Source: Spirochaetaceae bacterium (GTDB taxonomy: Bacteria > Spirochaetota > Spirochaetia > DSM-27196 > PWMO01). Taken from it: DNA of 39,853 nt. A program made the position numbers and the translations under genes. The notes beneath the pieces are model-generated. The model ran no database searches. It had not been told where the DNA came from and was given only the letters and a program-made list of their open reading frames with translations. Within the stretch, counting starts at the first letter, position 1; every line of letters begins with the position of its first letter. Positions 1-7,788 of the stretch are shown piece by piece. The DNA lies in NCBI GenBank assembly GCA_007693945.1, contig RECP01000129.1:1-39853 (forward strand), read 5' to 3'.

Positions 1-165
1 CGTGATCGCATAACAACAGCGGTGCAAAATGCACAGCTTTGGGAACACTCCGTAACCTTTACTTTTGGCCGCAGAATTCGCATTATTCTAGGCGACGGTT
101 GCCGGTTATGCGTTACAATCGAAGCAGGTATGCCGCGTGACGGCAGCCGCAGCGGAGGCTCAGGG

Positions 166-2322
166 ATGAAGAAGCCAATCAGCGCAGCGGTCCAGCGCGT
201 TGACTCGCACGCAAAGACTTCCGGTGAGACGCGTTACCTCGCCGACTACTACTTTCCCGATATGCTCTACGCACGCTGTCTTCGATCAACCCGATCCCGG
301 GCGCGGATAGTCGCGGTGCGCGTCCCCACCCTGCCCGGCGGTTACTACTACATCGACCACCGTGACATCCCCGCCGGCGGGGAAAACAGCGTGGCAATGA
401 TTACGCGCGACTGGCGCGCGTTTGCCGCCGATCTGACCAGCTTCTACGGCGAGACCATTGGCATGGTTGTCGGCCCCGACCGCAGCGAGATTCTGCGTAT
501 CCTGGATGCCATCGAGGTTGACTACGAGGACCTCGAGCCAGCGGTCAATATCGACGAAGCTCTGGCACTAAAAGGCGGACCGATACACGGCTCTGACAAC
601 CTGTTCACCGAGATCAGGCTCACCAAGGGTGATCCGCAAACGGCATTTGCCCGGGCGGCCAGAATTGTCGAAGGTAGCTTCGAGACCGCGGCCCAGGAGC
701 ATGTCTACCTGGAGCCGCAGGCGCTGGCGGGGGTGATGGAAGACGGCAAGCTCACGATTCTGGCTTCAACGCAGTGTCCGTTCTACATCCGCCACGCGGT
801 GGCAACCGCGCTCGGATGGTCCGATGAAGATGTGCGCGTGCGACAGACGGTGACCGGCGGCGGATTTGGCGGCAAGGAACACTATCCGGATGTCCTGGCT
901 GTCCCGCTGGCCGTGGCGACGCTCAAGATCGGCAAGCCGATCCAGCTGGTGCTGTCGCGCGAGGAGGACATGGAGGTAACCAGCAAACGGCACCCCAGCC
1001 GCATCACGCTGCGCACCGCTCTTGATGCCGAAGGCTCGATCCTGGGCATGGACCTCGACACCATCATTGACGCGGGAGCCTACGAGAGTTCGTCGCGCGT
1101 GGTGCTGCAGCGGGCGCTGTTCACCGGTATCGGAGTCTACGACATACCCAACGTACGGGCGCACGGCCGGGCGGTTGCCACCAATACGGTTCCGGCGGAC
1201 GCGTTCCGCGGTTTTGGCGCCCCGCAGGGACTGTTTGCCATAGAGATGCACATGAGTCAGATTGCGCGCGAACTGGGCGTTGACGAGGACGAGTTTCGCC
1301 GCCGCTACTTCGTGAAACGCAACAGCGCCACCATAACCAACGGTCACGTCCCCGAGGACGTCAAGCTCAACGAGCTGCTCGATCGCGTCAAGCAGTTGTC
1401 CGACTACGACCGCAGGAAACGCGAATATACGCGCGGCGGTGGGCGCGGTATCGCTCTCTCGTTTGTACAGCACGGCAGCGGTTTCACCGGATCGGGTGAA
1501 CGCGACATCATCAAGGCGCGCGTCAGGTTACGCCGCACTGCCGACGGACGGATAGAAGCGTGCGCCTCCAACGTCGAGATCGGTCAGGGAGTGGATACCA
1601 CTTTCCGCAAGATTGTCGCTGACGTGCTGGAGATACCCTACACGCAGGTCGAGCTGCTGAACACCAATACCGATCTGACACCCGATTCAGGACCAACCTG
1701 CGCCTCGCGGTCGGTAGGTGTGGTTGGCTACCTGCTGCAGCAAGCCGCCCGGCAGCTCAAGGAGCGCGGTGGCGAGCCCGGCCCGATCGAGGTCGAACAG
1801 GCATATCGGCAGCCGGCCGGGATTAACTGGGATGCCGAAAGGCTGCAGGGTGACGCCTACCCTTCCTACGGCTGGGGCGCCAACTGCATCGAAGTGGAGG
1901 TCGATCCGGTCACCCTGGAAGCGCGGGTGACCGGAATCTGGGCGGCGTTCGACATCGGGCGCGCCATCGATGAGCTGGTGGTTAAGGGGCAGATTGACGG
2001 CGGTATTATCCAGGGCCTGGGTTACGCCCAGATCGAGAAGCTGGAGAGCCGCAACGGCCGGTTCCAGCAGGTCACCATGGCCGATTACGTCATACCAACC
2101 TCACTCGACTACCCCGCAATAGAAAGCTGCCTGGTGGACAATCCCTACCCGTACGGGCCTTCGGGGGCCAAAGGAGCCGGGGAAGTGGTCTTTGACGGCG
2201 CCGCCCCGGCATTTGCACTGGCGGTGCAGCATGCGCTTGATTTGCCGCTGAATCGCATTCCCGTGACACCAGAATACATCCTGGAGGTAAAGCAGCATGC
2301 GCGAAACCCGGTTCACGCTTAA
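166..2322 (+). CDS. Molybdopterin-binding (large) subunit of a xanthine dehydrogenase-family hydroxylase
   Basis: This 718-aa protein is the catalytic Mo-cofactor subunit of a molybdenum hydroxylase of the xanthine dehydrogenase/aldehyde oxidase family. It would insert a water-derived oxygen into a heterocycle or aldehyde. Visible motifs are GFGGKE (about residues 232-237, cofactor loop), AFRGFGAPQ (about 345-353, the XDH-type substrate-arginine loop rather than the CO dehydrogenase loop) and GAKGAGE (about 667-673, with the catalytic Glu). The ATG at 166 is chosen because GGAGG lies 7 bp upstream (154-158) and the aldehyde-oxidase N-domain starts right after it; an in-frame start at 22 has no such support. 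The gene ends 26 bp inside the 2Fe-2S subunit gene, so the two are probably translationally coupled. The FRGFG loop suggests a purine or other heterocycle, but the substrate is not decided. No Mo-cofactor maturation gene is nearby. Confidence 0.93.
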   Translation: MKKPISAAVQRVDSHAKTSGETRYLADYYFPDMLYARCLRSTRSRARIVAVRVPTLPGGYYYIDHRDIPAGGENSVAMITRDWRAFAADLTSFYGETIGMVVGPDRSEILRILDAIEVDYEDLEPAVNIDEALALKGGPIHGSDNLFTEIRLTKGDPQTAFARAARIVEGSFETAAQEHVYLEPQALAGVMEDGKLTILASTQCPFYIRHAVATALGWSDEDVRVRQTVTGGGFGGKEHYPDVLAVPLAVATLKIGKPIQLVLSREEDMEVTSKRHPSRITLRTALDAEGSILGMDLDTIIDAGAYESSSRVVLQRALFTGIGVYDIPNVRAHGRAVATNTVPADAFRGFGAPQGLFAIEMHMSQIARELGVDEDEFRRRYFVKRNSATITNGHVPEDVKLNELLDRVKQLSDYDRRKREYTRGGGRGIALSFVQHGSGFTGSGERDIIKARVRLRRTADGRIEACASNVEIGQGVDTTFRKIVADVLEIPYTQVELLNTNTDLTPDSGPTCASRSVGVVGYLLQQAARQLKERGGEPGPIEVEQAYRQPAGINWDAERLQGDAYPSYGWGANCIEVEVDPVTLEARVTGIWAAFDIGRAIDELVVKGQIDGGIIQGLGYAQIEKLESRNGRFQQVTMADYVIPTSLDYPAIESCLVDNPYPYGPSGAKGAGEVVFDGAAPAFALAVQHALDLPLNRIPVTPEYILEVKQHARNPVHA

Positions 2323-2770
2323 CGGAAAACCGGTCAGCACCAACGCACACCCGATGACCCGTCTGATAGACGTTCTGCGCGATGAGTTTCGCATGACCGG
2401 CGTCAAGGAGGGTTGCGGCGAGGGTGAGTGCGGCGCGTGCTCGATTCTCAAGGACGGCCGGATTGTCAACGCCTGCATACTGGCGATCGGTATGATTGAG
2501 GGATGCGTGCTGGAGACCCCTGAGGGTATCGCCGGCACCGATCGCGGACGCGCCATCAACGAGGGCTACGCCGAAGCCGGTGCGGTGCAGTGCGGTTTCT
2601 GCATGACCGGCATGGCGGTTGCCACCGAGGCGCTGCTGCGGCAGAATCCGGTGCCCGACGAAGACGAGATACGTGCCGCCATCTCGGGCAACTTGTGCCG
2701 CTGCACCGGATACGCCATGATCGTCGACGGCATCAAGCGCGCCGCGACCAAGGGGTCCGGGCTATGGTAG
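2297..2770 (+). CDS. [2Fe-2S] small subunit of molybdenum hydroxylase
   Basis: This 157-aa protein is the electron-transfer subunit carrying two [2Fe-2S] clusters between the Mo site and FAD. The N-terminal plant-ferredoxin-type cluster is seen as GCGEGECGACSIL followed by NAC (C-x4-C-x2-C...C). The C-terminal helical cluster is seen as CGFCMTGM and CRCTGY. The length is typical of separate CoxS/XdhC-type subunits. The start overlaps the large-subunit gene by 26 bp, and the end overlaps the FAD subunit gene (ATGGTAG), giving a tight operon. Family assignment is secure; substrate specificity cannot be read from this subunit. Confidence 0.95.
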   Translation: MRETRFTLNGKPVSTNAHPMTRLIDVLRDEFRMTGVKEGCGEGECGACSILKDGRIVNACILAIGMIEGCVLETPEGIAGTDRGRAINEGYAEAGAVQCGFCMTGMAVATEALLRQNPVPDEDEIRAAISGNLCRCTGYAMIVDGIKRAATKGSGLW

Positions 2771-3621
2771 ATTTTCACCGACCGCGAGACCTGAGCGAGG
2801 CGCTGCAGATTCGCGCCGCAACCGCCGCGGTGCCGCTGGCCGGCGGAACGGATCTGCTGGTGAGATACCGCAACTGGGCCGGAACCCTGCCGCGTATCGA
2901 TCGGCCGGTTCTCTACGTCGGGCATCTCGCAGAGCTGCGCTCTGTTGACGTCGCCGGCAACGGGTCGGGACCCGGGATGATCATCGGCGCCGCGGTTACC
3001 TACAGCGAACTTCTCGAGCACCCCACCACACCGCAGTTGCTGCGCGATTCAATCATCGAGCTGGCTGCGCCGGGACTGCGCAACGTGGCAACCCTGGCCG
3101 GCAACATATGCAACGCCTCACCGGCTGCCGACGCCGCCTGCGCGCTGTACGCTCTGAACGCCGAGGTGGAACTGGCAGGCCCCGGCGGGCGGCGACGCAT
3201 CCCGATTGCCGAGTTCATCACCGGACCGGGCACAACGGTGCTCAAAGCCGACGAGCTCCTCACCGCGGTTCATCTGCCACCGGATCGCAGTACGGTCCAG
3301 TACTACCGCAAGGTGGGCACGCGTCATGCCAATGCGCTGTCCAAACTTTCGCTTTGCGCGTGTGCCCGCGTTGCAGACCGGCGCGTGACGCAGATCGGCA
3401 TCGCGGTTGGAGCGGTTGCGCCAACGATCGTTAAGGCCCCGCGGATCGAACAGCAGTTGCAGGGAGCCGGCATCGAGCAAGTGGTGTCTCAGATTCCGGA
3501 CGCGCTGCGGCAATACGGCCAACTGATCCGGCCGATTGATGATCAGCGCTCGACGGCTGATTACCGCCGGCACGTCGCGCTGGCGCTGATCGAACAATTT
3601 CTGGCCCGCGAGCTGCGGTAG
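2764..3621 (+). CDS. FAD-binding (medium) subunit of molybdenum hydroxylase
   Basis: This 285-aa protein is the FAD subunit that passes electrons to the external acceptor. The FAD-binding signatures AGGTDLLVRYRN (about residues 27-38) and TLAGNICNASPAADA (about 109-123) are present, and the C-terminal CO-dehydrogenase flavoprotein domain follows. The ATG at 2764 overlaps the stop of the 2Fe-2S subunit; an upstream in-frame extension lies wholly inside that gene and lacks family sequence. Together with the two preceding genes it completes the L/S/M heterotrimer. An SDR gene follows after 8 bp. Confidence 0.93.
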   Translation: MVDFHRPRDLSEALQIRAATAAVPLAGGTDLLVRYRNWAGTLPRIDRPVLYVGHLAELRSVDVAGNGSGPGMIIGAAVTYSELLEHPTTPQLLRDSIIELAAPGLRNVATLAGNICNASPAADAACALYALNAEVELAGPGGRRRIPIAEFITGPGTTVLKADELLTAVHLPPDRSTVQYYRKVGTRHANALSKLSLCACARVADRRVTQIGIAVGAVAPTIVKAPRIEQQLQGAGIEQVVSQIPDALRQYGQLIRPIDDQRSTADYRRHVALALIEQFLARELR

Positions 3622-3629
3622 ACTGCCCC

Positions 3630-4496
3630 ATGTACCAGTTCCAGGACCGGGTCGCAATTGTCACCGGTGCGTCAAGCGGAATCGGCCGTGCTACCGCCGT
3701 GCTGCTGGCACGGCGGGGAGCACGCGTAGTGGCCGCAGCTCGCAACGCAGCGCAGCTCGATGCCCTGGCCGAGGAAGTATACCGCTTTGGCGGAACGCTG
3801 CTGGCCCAGCCGACCGATGTAACCGACGCCGCGCAGTGCGCAGCACTGGTGCGGCGTGCCGTCGACAGCTTCGGTACGATCGACATACTGATCAACAACG
3901 CCGGTATCTCGATGCGTGCCCTGGTCATCGAGACCGATACATCGGTGCTGCGCCGGCTGATGGAAGTCAACTTCTGGGGTACCGTCCACTGCACTAAGGC
4001 TGCACTGCCGCACTTGCTGCAATCGCGGCACGCCGTGCTGGTGGGGATCTCCTCGGTAGCGGGGTTTCACGGGCTTCCGGCGCGTTCCGGCTACTCCGCA
4101 TCCAAGTTCGCGATGCACGGCTTTCTGGAGAGTGTCCGTATCGAGCATCTCCCCGACCGCCTGCAGGTGCTGATTGTCGCTCCCGGGTTCACGCGCTCGG
4201 ATATCCGGCGACACGCGTTGAAAGCCGACGGCACGGAACAGGCCGAGACCCCCATGGACGAAGCACATCTTATGACTCCCGAGCGTGTGGCCGCTCACAT
4301 CCTGCACGCAATCCGCTGGCGCAAACGTAACCGCCTGATCTCGTTTGAGGCGCAGTTTATCGCCCTGACGCAGCGAATCCTGCCGCGCCTTGTCGACCGC
4401 CTTGTCTATCACAGTATGCTGCGCGAGCCCGGTTCGCCCCTGTCACGCCGACCGGCGCCCGGCCCGTCCCGGCTCGCCGATCAGCAAGAGTCGTAG
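3630..4496 (+). CDS. Short-chain dehydrogenase/reductase (SDR)
   Basis: This 288-aa classical SDR has the nucleotide-binding motif TGASSGIG near residue 12, NNAG near residue 90, a catalytic Ser in ISSVAG and the YSASK active-site motif. The N-terminal Rossmann fold plus a longer basic C-terminal tail resembles membrane-associated DHRS7-like SDRs. It starts 8 bp after the FAD subunit, so it is probably the last gene of the molybdenum hydroxylase operon and could act on the same substrate. No clear Shine-Dalgarno is visible. NADP versus NAD and the substrate are unknown. A second SDR at 14809-15669 is more convincingly assigned to lipid synthesis. Confidence 0.85.
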   Translation: MYQFQDRVAIVTGASSGIGRATAVLLARRGARVVAAARNAAQLDALAEEVYRFGGTLLAQPTDVTDAAQCAALVRRAVDSFGTIDILINNAGISMRALVIETDTSVLRRLMEVNFWGTVHCTKAALPHLLQSRHAVLVGISSVAGFHGLPARSGYSASKFAMHGFLESVRIEHLPDRLQVLIVAPGFTRSDIRRHALKADGTEQAETPMDEAHLMTPERVAAHILHAIRWRKRNRLISFEAQFIALTQRILPRLVDRLVYHSMLREPGSPLSRRPAPGPSRLADQQES

Positions 4497-4526
4497 CAGT
4501 AGCCGTCGGTTTGTACGGCTGACCTG

Positions 4527-4555
4527 TTGACATTAGCAGGCGGGATGCGTATTCT
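4527..4555 (+). promoter_or_regulatory. Sigma70-type promoter of the leu leader/leuA unit
   Basis: A perfect TTGACA -35 (4527-4532), a 17-bp spacer and a TATTCT -10 (4550-4555) are present. The expected transcription start is about 4561-4564, at or next to the ATG of the small leader frame at 4564. The leader transcript would therefore be essentially leaderless. Confidence 0.75.
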
Positions 4556-4563
4556 GTGCTGCA

Positions 4564-4668
4564 ATGAAGCGAACACTGCTTTCAGCCGCCATGATTCTTC
4601 TCGGTCTCCTTCTCGCTCTACCCGGGGTCTCGGACCGTGAAGGACTGGATTGGCACCCGCGGCGGTAA
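4564..4668 (+). CDS. Putative leucine-rich leader peptide upstream of leuA
   Basis: This is a 34-codon frame between promoter and terminator. It encodes 9 leucines, six of them within residues 12-19 (ILLGLLLAL-like run), using codons CTT, CTC, CTA and CTG. The position (promoter, Leu-rich short frame, intrinsic terminator, then leuA with its own ribosome site) matches a LeuL-type attenuator, in which ribosome stalling at Leu codons would spare the terminator. No Shine-Dalgarno is visible, and the ATG sits at the expected transcript start; an internal ATG at codon 10 would also do. The first 24 residues also resemble a signal peptide (Lys/Arg start, hydrophobic core), so a remnant of an exported protein is the main alternative. 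I did not find a strong competing antiterminator helix. Confidence 0.55.
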   Translation: MKRTLLSAAMILLGLLLALPGVSDREGLDWHPRR

Positions 4669-4693
4669 GCCGACGGTACGCCAAGCGCAGGCG

Positions 4694-4735
4694 AAAAGCC
4701 CGCTGCCGAAGTCCTTCGGCAGCGGGCTTTTTTTT
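4694..4735 (+). terminator. Intrinsic terminator (attenuator) before leuA
   Basis: A perfect GC-rich hairpin has arms 4694-4711 and 4714-4731 (core GCCCGCTGCCGAAG paired with CTTCGGCAGCGGGC) and runs into eight T residues (4728-4735). It lies downstream of the leuA promoter and upstream of the leuA ribosome site. With no obvious promoter between it and leuA, expression of leuA needs read-through. Confidence 0.9.
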
Positions 4736-4780
4736 GCTGGATGCATCACCGAGTGCGCAACAGAGGCGAAGGAGAGAAAT

Positions 4781-6445
4781 ATGCCCAAGTATACCCCGTT
4801 CAAGACAGTTGATCTGCCCGACCGCAGCTGGCCGGACAAGGTCATCGACAAGGCCCCCATCTGGTGCAGCGTCGATCTACGCGACGGGAACCAGGCGCTG
4901 GCCGTTCCGATGAGCGTCAGGGACAAGCTCGAGATGTTCGAACTGCTGGTGGAAATCGGGTTCAAAGAGATAGAAGTCGGATTCCCCTCGGCCTCGCAGA
5001 TCGACTTCGATTTCGTGCGCAAACTTATCGATGAGAACCGTATCCCCGACGATGTCTTCATTCAGGTGCTCACGCAATCGCGCGAGCCGCTGATCCGACG
5101 CACCTTCGAAAGTGTCAAGGGCGCAGCAAACGTCATCATGCACCTGTACAACTCGACGTCGGCATTGCAGCGCAAAATCACGTTCAACCTTGGCAAGCAG
5201 GAGATCAAGCAGATCGCGATTGACGGCGCGCAACTGGTCAAATCGCTGGTGCCGACCCTGGAGGGAACCAACGTGCGCTTCGAGTATTCTCCGGAAAGCT
5301 TCTCGGATACCGAGACTGACTACGCCCTGGAGGTCTGTGAGGCGGTGATGGACGTCTGGGCCCCGACACCCGAGAACAAGATCATCCTCAATCTGCCGGA
5401 CACCGTTGAATGGATTCCGGCGCACAAGCACGCGGATCAGATTGAATGGTTCTGCCGCAACATAAAACGACGCGACCTGGCAATCATCAGCCTGCACACC
5501 CACAATGACCGTGGCACCGGCGTGGCAGCGTGCGAGATGGGCATGATGGCCGGCGCGGAGCGCGTTGAGGGAACGCTGTTCGGCAACGGTGAGCGCACCG
5601 GGAATCTCGACATCGTGATCGTGGCGCTCAATCGGCTGGCCGACGGTGTCGATCCGGGCCTCGATCTGCACGACATCCCGCGCCTGCGGCGCATCTACGA
5701 ACGGTGCACGCGCATGAGCGTTCCAGCGCGGCAGCCATACGCCGGTGAACTGGTCTTTACCGCGTTCTCGGGGTCGCACCAGGACGCAATCAAGAAGGGC
5801 ATGGACCTTCGCGACGAAAACACCGCGCCGGACGCAGCGTGGGAGGTGCCCTATCTGTTGATCGACCCGCGCGACATCGGCCGCACCTACGAGTCGATTG
5901 TGCGCATTAACAGCCAGAGCGGCAAGGGCGGCGTTGCCTACGTGATGTCGCGTGACTACGGCTTCGAGATGCCCAAATTGATGCATCCCGACATGGGAGC
6001 GGTGGTCAACCGTATTGCCGACGAGCAGGGTCGCGAACTGACCACTACCGAAATCTACGAGGCGTTCAACCGCGAGTTCCTGCAGATCGACAAGCCGCTC
6101 GAAGTGCGACGCACAATCTTCAACTATGTCAATAATGATGACGCGCGCAGCCTCAGCTGCCGCGCCACCGTGCGTTACGCCGACAGCGACCAGATAATCG
6201 AGGGCACCGGCAACGGGCCCATTAGCGCGTTTGTGCACGCGATGCAGGCCCAGGGTTGGGGTGACTTTCGTCTGACGGACTTCCATGAGCACGCAATCGG
6301 ACAGGGTGCTGAGACTGAGGCGGTGGCCTACGTGCAGATCGAGCTCGACGACGGCCGACGCTGCTGGGGTGCGGGGATCGACACCAACATCGACCTGGCC
6401 GGCACCAAGGCACTGGTAAGCGCCTACAACCGCGCGCACCGCTAA
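4781..6445 (+). CDS. leuA: 2-isopropylmalate synthase
   Basis: This 554-aa protein condenses acetyl-CoA with 2-oxoisovalerate, the first committed step of leucine synthesis. It carries the HMGL-like TIM-barrel motif DLRDGNQAL near residue 30, the metal-binding HTHNDRGTG motif near residue 240, and a C-terminal LeuA allosteric (leucine-feedback) domain over roughly the last 130 residues. Length and sequence fit the long 'yeast-type' LeuA subfamily. The ATG at 4781 is preceded by GAAGGAGAG (4768-4776); upstream in-frame sequence runs through the terminator hairpin and is not family-like. No other leu genes lie nearby, although a decarboxylating-dehydrogenase relative lies at 11701-12780. Regulation by an upstream attenuator is likely. 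Confidence 0.95.
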   Translation: MPKYTPFKTVDLPDRSWPDKVIDKAPIWCSVDLRDGNQALAVPMSVRDKLEMFELLVEIGFKEIEVGFPSASQIDFDFVRKLIDENRIPDDVFIQVLTQSREPLIRRTFESVKGAANVIMHLYNSTSALQRKITFNLGKQEIKQIAIDGAQLVKSLVPTLEGTNVRFEYSPESFSDTETDYALEVCEAVMDVWAPTPENKIILNLPDTVEWIPAHKHADQIEWFCRNIKRRDLAIISLHTHNDRGTGVAACEMGMMAGAERVEGTLFGNGERTGNLDIVIVALNRLADGVDPGLDLHDIPRLRRIYERCTRMSVPARQPYAGELVFTAFSGSHQDAIKKGMDLRDENTAPDAAWEVPYLLIDPRDIGRTYESIVRINSQSGKGGVAYVMSRDYGFEMPKLMHPDMGAVVNRIADEQGRELTTTEIYEAFNREFLQIDKPLEVRRTIFNYVNNDDARSLSCRATVRYADSDQIIEGTGNGPISAFVHAMQAQGWGDFRLTDFHEHAIGQGAETEAVAYVQIELDDGRRCWGAGIDTNIDLAGTKALVSAYNRAHR

Positions 6446-6595
6446 GCGCGCGGGCATCGCGGTCTGCGTGTTCCACGCCGCGTCGGGTTGTCGGCGCGGC
6501 GCTTGCCGCGTCGGCGGAGCCCTGCTCGCCGCCCGGCGTTGACCATTACGCCGCCCGCGCTGCTGCCCCCCTTTTTTTAGGCTCTCCAAACAATA

Positions 6596-6635
6596 TTTGC
6601 TTGACTGCAAAAAGCGCCGTATGGTATACAGTGCT
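6596..6635 (+). promoter_or_regulatory. Promoter and candidate metal-regulator operator of the iron ABC operon
   Basis: TTGACT (6601-6606), an 18-bp spacer and TATACA (6625-6630, also preceded by TGG as in an extended -10) form a good promoter. Two palindromic elements overlap it. TTTGC-N6-GCAAA (6596-6611) straddles the -35. An imperfect 23-bp palindrome (6613-6635, 8 of 11 base pairs match, core GTAT...ATAC) straddles the -10. Because the operon encodes a DtxR-family regulator, these are candidate binding sites; which one is used is inference. The preceding stretch 6446-6595 is GC-rich with short inverted repeats (for example CGGCGT at 6534-6539 with ACGCCG at 6548-6553) and a T7 run at 6572-6578, but no clean terminator. 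Confidence 0.6.
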
Positions 6636-6705
6636 ATGACACTATTGCTGAGTTGTACGCTACTATTTAGCCACGGGCGGAACCTGTAACGGTCCCGTCG
6701 GGGAG

Positions 6706-6747
6706 GAACGATATATGATCCGTAATGAACGATATATGACCCGTAAT
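6706..6747 (+). repeat. 21-bp tandem duplication at the start of the iron-binding protein gene
   Basis: Two adjacent 21-bp copies (6706-6726 and 6727-6747) differ at a single base (T6719/C6740). Each contains ATATATG, so two in-frame ATG codons exist (6715 and 6736). Only the first copy has a strong Shine-Dalgarno (GGGGAGG, 6700-6706). The duplication adds seven residues before the signal peptide. Confidence 0.9.
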
Positions 6748-7773
6748 ACCGGTTGCCGCGCGGCACTATTGCTGTTACTGAGTACGGTCGTGCTTGCACC
6801 GCTGTACGGCGCGGGCTCTGAAGAGCGGGGTTCTGCTGCTGCGCGGGAACTGATTCTGTATGCCGGCCGCGGTGAGCCGTTGGTTGATCCGCTGATTCGC
6901 GAGTTCGAGCGGCAGACCGGCATTCAGGTGCGAGTACGATACGGCGGCACCGCGGAGCTCGCGGTGCTGCTTGCGGAGGAGGGTGAGCGCTCACCGGCTG
7001 ATCTGTTCTGGGGACAGGATGCCGGTGCACTCGGCTCACTGGCCGGAGCCGATATGCTGAGCGAGCTTCCAGCCGCGTTACTAGGTAACAAGCCGAACAT
7101 CTACGCCAGTGTCACCGGGCGCTGGGTGGCAACCAGCGGGCGGGCACGGGTACTAGCCTATTCGCCGCAACGCGTCTCCGCCGACGAGTATCCGGAGTCG
7201 GTGTTTGATTTGAGTCAGATGCGCTACCGATCACGCGTCGGCTGGGCTCCCACCAACGGTTCGTTCCAGGCCTTCGTGACCGCGATGCGCGTGGCGCACG
7301 GCAATCAGACCACCACACAATGGCTGACCGCCATGCGCGCGAACGACACGCAGGCCTATCGAAACAACACCGCGCTGGTAGAGGCCATAGCTGCGGGCGA
7401 GATCGACTTCGCGCTCACCAACAATTACTATCTGCTTCGATTCAGGCAACAGGACACCGACTACCCCGTTGCACAGCGGTTCTTCAGCGACGGCGATATC
7501 GGGAATCTGGTCAACGTGGCCGGCATCGGCATCCTGCGCTCCAGCAGGCGTTACGATAGTGCGGTGCGCCTGATAGAGTTCCTGCTTGCGGCCGAGGCCC
7601 AGCAGTTCTTCACCGACGTTATCTACGAATACCCGGTCACCACCGGTGTACGCCAGAATCCGCAGCTGGAGGACTACCAGAGGCTGCTGCAGGCCGGCCC
7701 GCAGATTGATCTGGACTCGCTCGAGGATCTGGAAGGGACGCTGATGCTGCTGCGGCAGGCGGGGCTGCTGTAG
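6715..7773 (+). CDS. Periplasmic ferric-iron-binding protein of ABC importer (FbpA/FutA-like)
   Basis: This 352-aa extracellular solute-binding protein of the ferric-binding family delivers Fe(III) to the membrane permease encoded next. A cleavable signal peptide is visible (charged start, LLLLLSTVVLAPL core about residues 18-30, YGAGS cleavage region), and the mature protein starts with the family's ILYAGRGEPLVDPLI pattern. The consecutive Tyr-Tyr at 238-239 in the NNYYLL context matches the classic iron ligands. The ATG at 6715 has GGGGAGG 8 bp upstream; the alternative at 6736 lies in the second copy of a tandem repeat. It is the first gene of an operon with permease, ATPase and DtxR regulator, so iron-dependent repression is expected. 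Confidence 0.9.
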   Translation: MIRNERYMTRNTGCRAALLLLLSTVVLAPLYGAGSEERGSAAARELILYAGRGEPLVDPLIREFERQTGIQVRVRYGGTAELAVLLAEEGERSPADLFWGQDAGALGSLAGADMLSELPAALLGNKPNIYASVTGRWVATSGRARVLAYSPQRVSADEYPESVFDLSQMRYRSRVGWAPTNGSFQAFVTAMRVAHGNQTTTQWLTAMRANDTQAYRNNTALVEAIAAGEIDFALTNNYYLLRFRQQDTDYPVAQRFFSDGDIGNLVNVAGIGILRSSRRYDSAVRLIEFLLAAEAQQFFTDVIYEYPVTTGVRQNPQLEDYQRLLQAGPQIDLDSLEDLEGTLMLLRQAGLL

Positions 7774-7788
7774 GAGTTACCGCCGAAG

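Noticed and set aside
1-165. Promoter before the molybdenum hydroxylase operon
   Set aside because: TATTCT (84-89) and TACAAT (114-119) look like -10 boxes, but neither has a -35 at proper spacing; the true promoter may lie left of the window.
6446-6595. Possible intrinsic terminator after leuA
   Set aside because: Short inverted repeats and a T7 run (6572-6578) exist but are not adjacent, so no real terminator can be claimed.
4877-7039. Very long open frame on the minus strand opposite leuA and the iron-binding protein
   Set aside because: It is antisense to two clear genes and the intergenic promoter, with no recognisable domain; such frames are common in high-GC DNA.
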